Shown here in pieces: positions 61,825-64,000 of a stretch of 64,000 bases of DNA. The notes beneath the pieces are model-generated. The model did not search any database, was not told where the DNA came from, and saw only the letters and a program-made list of their open reading frames with translations. The stretch is from Anarhynchus alexandrinus (Eukaryota > Chordata > Aves > Charadriiformes > Charadriidae). The position numbers were made by a program, and so were the translations under genes. The stretch's first letter is position 1; every line of letters begins with the position of its first letter. The DNA lies in assembly GCA_008711295.1 (NCBI GenBank), contig VUYV01000061.1, positions 2,145,731-2,209,730 on the forward strand, in the 5' to 3' direction.

Positions 61825-63458
61825 GTGAGTATACACCTGTTCTTTCCAGGTTCTCTGGAAGGCTATCATTCTACGTTCTAGACTTCGCTGGGGTATGATG
61901 GCTAAATACTTGAAAAGGCTTGAAAGAAAACTGTGCCATAAGCTGCCAAGCAAGGCCAGTGAACTGCTTTGACTTTTGTCAAGTTGAGATGTCAAGCAGG
62001 TATAAAGGAGAATAAAGTGAATAGCTTTGAACCATTTCAGAAACCCATCCAGACAGAAGAAATAGTATTGTCACTTCAACATGCATCTGAGAAAATCTCT
62101 GCTACTGCCTCTGAAATAGGGCTTTTGGCACAGTTTCCTACTGAGTTTACGCTGGTTGTCCAGAACAAGCAACTGCTAATGACTTGAAATTCAGTGCCAG
62201 CATAATGCTTCTTTCCACCTAGCTTTCCTGTGTCAGGTTAACGTCTATAAATTCCTTACCAGGTCGGCACTCCCAGAGTTGCTACACTTTCCTTTTCTAG
62301 ATTACACTATCTTTAGGCTACCATGTTACATAGTCTTCTGTGTGACCAATAGAAAAGGTTAACTGCCTACTTGTTTACTCAGTTGAAACCTACAGGGACC
62401 TGACAATCAGAGCATGGGACATACATCACTAGTTAAGCCTTCAGGGGTCAGTTTCCTGTCTTGGTAATGGGTTGGTATTTGCTGTTCTGCTTAAAATGCC
62501 TTGTACAGGTACAGCTAAGTCAACTAATTCACTCTAGTCAGTCTCTCTACTTTTTCAAGTGATACATTGATATGCATCATCACACAAATGTTAAGTAGCA
62601 CAGCTTGTGCAGAAAGACACATTGAGGCTGCAGTTTTGATGACAAAGTAAATACCTCTTTACCAGACCAAAAGTCATAGACATGACCCATATTGCTGAAC
62701 TGGTAAGAATTAACTCCCCATGCTCAAGTTTGCTAATAAGTAGTGGAGTACAAACTTGGTAACAGGAGGCTTTAAGCCAGATCTGGTATCATCTGTCCTC
62801 TCATATCTGATTTTGTGAGCCATTAGATTTAATGCAATCAAGTGCCCTTGCTGGATTAAGGTCCAGTCTGTGCTGCATCGATTGGATCTGAGCGATTGCA
62901 AAACTGTGATTTTAAAGCAAGAGTTGTTAACGTTTTCTTCATACTGAATTATTTACACAATGCCTCTGCCACTAAAGCTGGTCTGCCAGAAACGTTCCCA
63001 CTCCCTTATGGAAAAGCTAGAATGTAACTGTCAGTGTAGCTGCACTACTACCACATTAGCTGAAGTGAGACTGAACAACAAAAAAACCCCAATCATTCCA
63101 AGTCAGTCTAAACAGAAGGTCATTAAGATTTTAAATTCTTGAAGCTTAAAAGACATCAGTCACAGAAAAAGTTTTTATAATAGTAGAACAGTCCAGCTAC
63201 TTATAATTTATTTTCAAACAAAGGTAATTTTTTGTTTTGGTCTGTCCCACCTGTGTCATTCCCCCCAACACCTATTTAATCCAAGTAGAAGGGTGAGTTT
63301 CAAAAGAATTATCATACTTTTGAATTTCTGACTCTGTTAAAAAAATAAAGTGAAAAATGGAACAAGATTTTCTGGACCGCTATTATATACTGACTAAAGG
63401 ATATGATCAGTGTTGCATTAGTGAAATTGTAACCACGTTTTTTTTCTTTTTACTCTAG
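61825..63458 (+). other. AADAT: AADAT intron between coding exons 1 and 2
   Basis: 1634-bp intron with GT (GTGAGT) and AG (TTTTACTCTAG) ends. No repeat, RNA gene or nested coding sequence is recognised inside it. Confidence 0.88.
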
Positions 63459-63627
63459 CTGAATTGATGCAGAAGTCTCCTCCATCTCTCATCTCCCTGG
63501 CTGGAGGGGCACCAAACCCCAACGTTTTTCCATTTAAGAGGGCTAGTGTTGCCATTGGACATGGAACTGCTGTTGAGATTGGGGAAGATCTGATGAAGAG
63601 AGCTCTCCAGTACTCGGCCTCAGCAGG
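63459..63627 (+). CDS. AADAT: AADAT, second coding exon (gene continues beyond window)
   Basis: The 169-nt exon encodes residues 23-79 when joined to exon 1. The split codon A+CT gives Thr23, followed by ELMQKSPPSLISLAGG and later EDLMKRALQYSASAG. It matches the N-terminal domain of vertebrate AADAT without gaps. Residues known from the human enzyme to lie at the active site, Gly39 in the LAGG turn and Tyr74 contributed by the partner subunit, are conserved. The PLP-binding lysine and the rest of the large domain lie in later exons outside the window. The acceptor follows a strong T-rich tract (AG at 63457-63458). The donor is GTATCT at 63628, leaving phase 2 within Gly79. Reading through the donor reaches a stop at 63677-63679, which confirms that the exon ends before it. 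Confidence 0.94.
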
Positions 63628-64000
63628 GTATCTGTCAGGGCTGCTTGCAATTCAAGATACCAGAATCAAAGGATCATAAAACCTTTTATTATTGCATTAA
63701 TTCACCTGCGTTTCTAAAACCTGTTGTACAAAACCAGGTTTAACTTCTTTCAATTTGCCTTACTATTTACATTTCAGTTTAAGTGGAAAGTTTTGAGCAG
63801 ATTACTAATTTTAAAAACCCAAAACTAATACTAATAATTCTCGAGCCAGAGCTTTTCCTGGCTGTTAGTATTTGAGAATCCAGACTCCCTAATCACTAGG
63901 AGGAATCATTTTGTGTTTTGCAATAAGATATTCATTAAAAGATACTGCATAGTATCTTATAACATAGTTATATACTACATGTTATCTTACAACACAGTTT
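63628..64000 (+). other. AADAT: AADAT intron 2, 5' part
   Basis: Begins with the donor GTATCT and runs past the end of the window. No further exon is visible. Confidence 0.85.

Noticed and set aside
1..64000. CRISPR arrays, operons, phage, tRNA or rRNA genes
   Set aside because: No regularly spaced repeats, no bacterial-type gene packing and no recognisable RNA gene motifs; the sequence is avian nuclear DNA.

Overview
This is vertebrate nuclear DNA, almost certainly from a bird. The evidence is a 3'-terminal CR1 non-LTR retrotransposon fragment of avian type near 59 kb, two long terminal repeats (LTRs) of families common in bird genomes (1.6-2.7 kb and 43.7-44.3 kb), an AT-rich intergenic background, and one recognisable gene with introns. 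Nothing prokaryotic is present: no operons, CRISPR arrays or phage.

The only protein-coding gene I can support lies at the right end on the + strand. It is the 5' part of AADAT (kynurenine/alpha-aminoadipate aminotransferase). The first two coding exons are at 61758-61824 and 63459-63627, with canonical splice sites and compatible phases, and together encode residues 1-79. The rest of the gene continues beyond the window. A CpG-rich stretch at about 60.1-60.8 kb is the probable promoter, but a 231-base run of N (60175-60405) removes its core.

The other roughly 60 kb looks like the gene-poor flank upstream of AADAT. It holds an old CR1 reverse-transcriptase scrap (about 545-655), the two solo LTRs (both inserted in minus orientation), one isolated CpG island at 16.7-17.3 kb far from any visible gene, a G-quadruplex-type patch near 6.55 kb, low-complexity tracts, and two weak CTCF-like motifs. 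The open reading frames in this part are short, have no recognisable domains and look like chance.

The most striking structure is probably not biology. Four single-base N characters (3141, 9574, 11918, 55556) each sit at the junction of a direct duplication of flanking sequence, of about 717 bp, 600 bp, 2.2 kb and 220 bp. The pattern suggests unmerged contig ends or haplotype arms placed in tandem during assembly. The 8973-14127 block is the most complex. A 122-bp identical segment splits into two roughly 490-600-bp versions differing by several percent, followed by two nearly identical 1.73-kb copies. This looks like an assembly-graph bubble, although a real local duplication is not excluded. 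I did not find evidence for an undescribed biological system.
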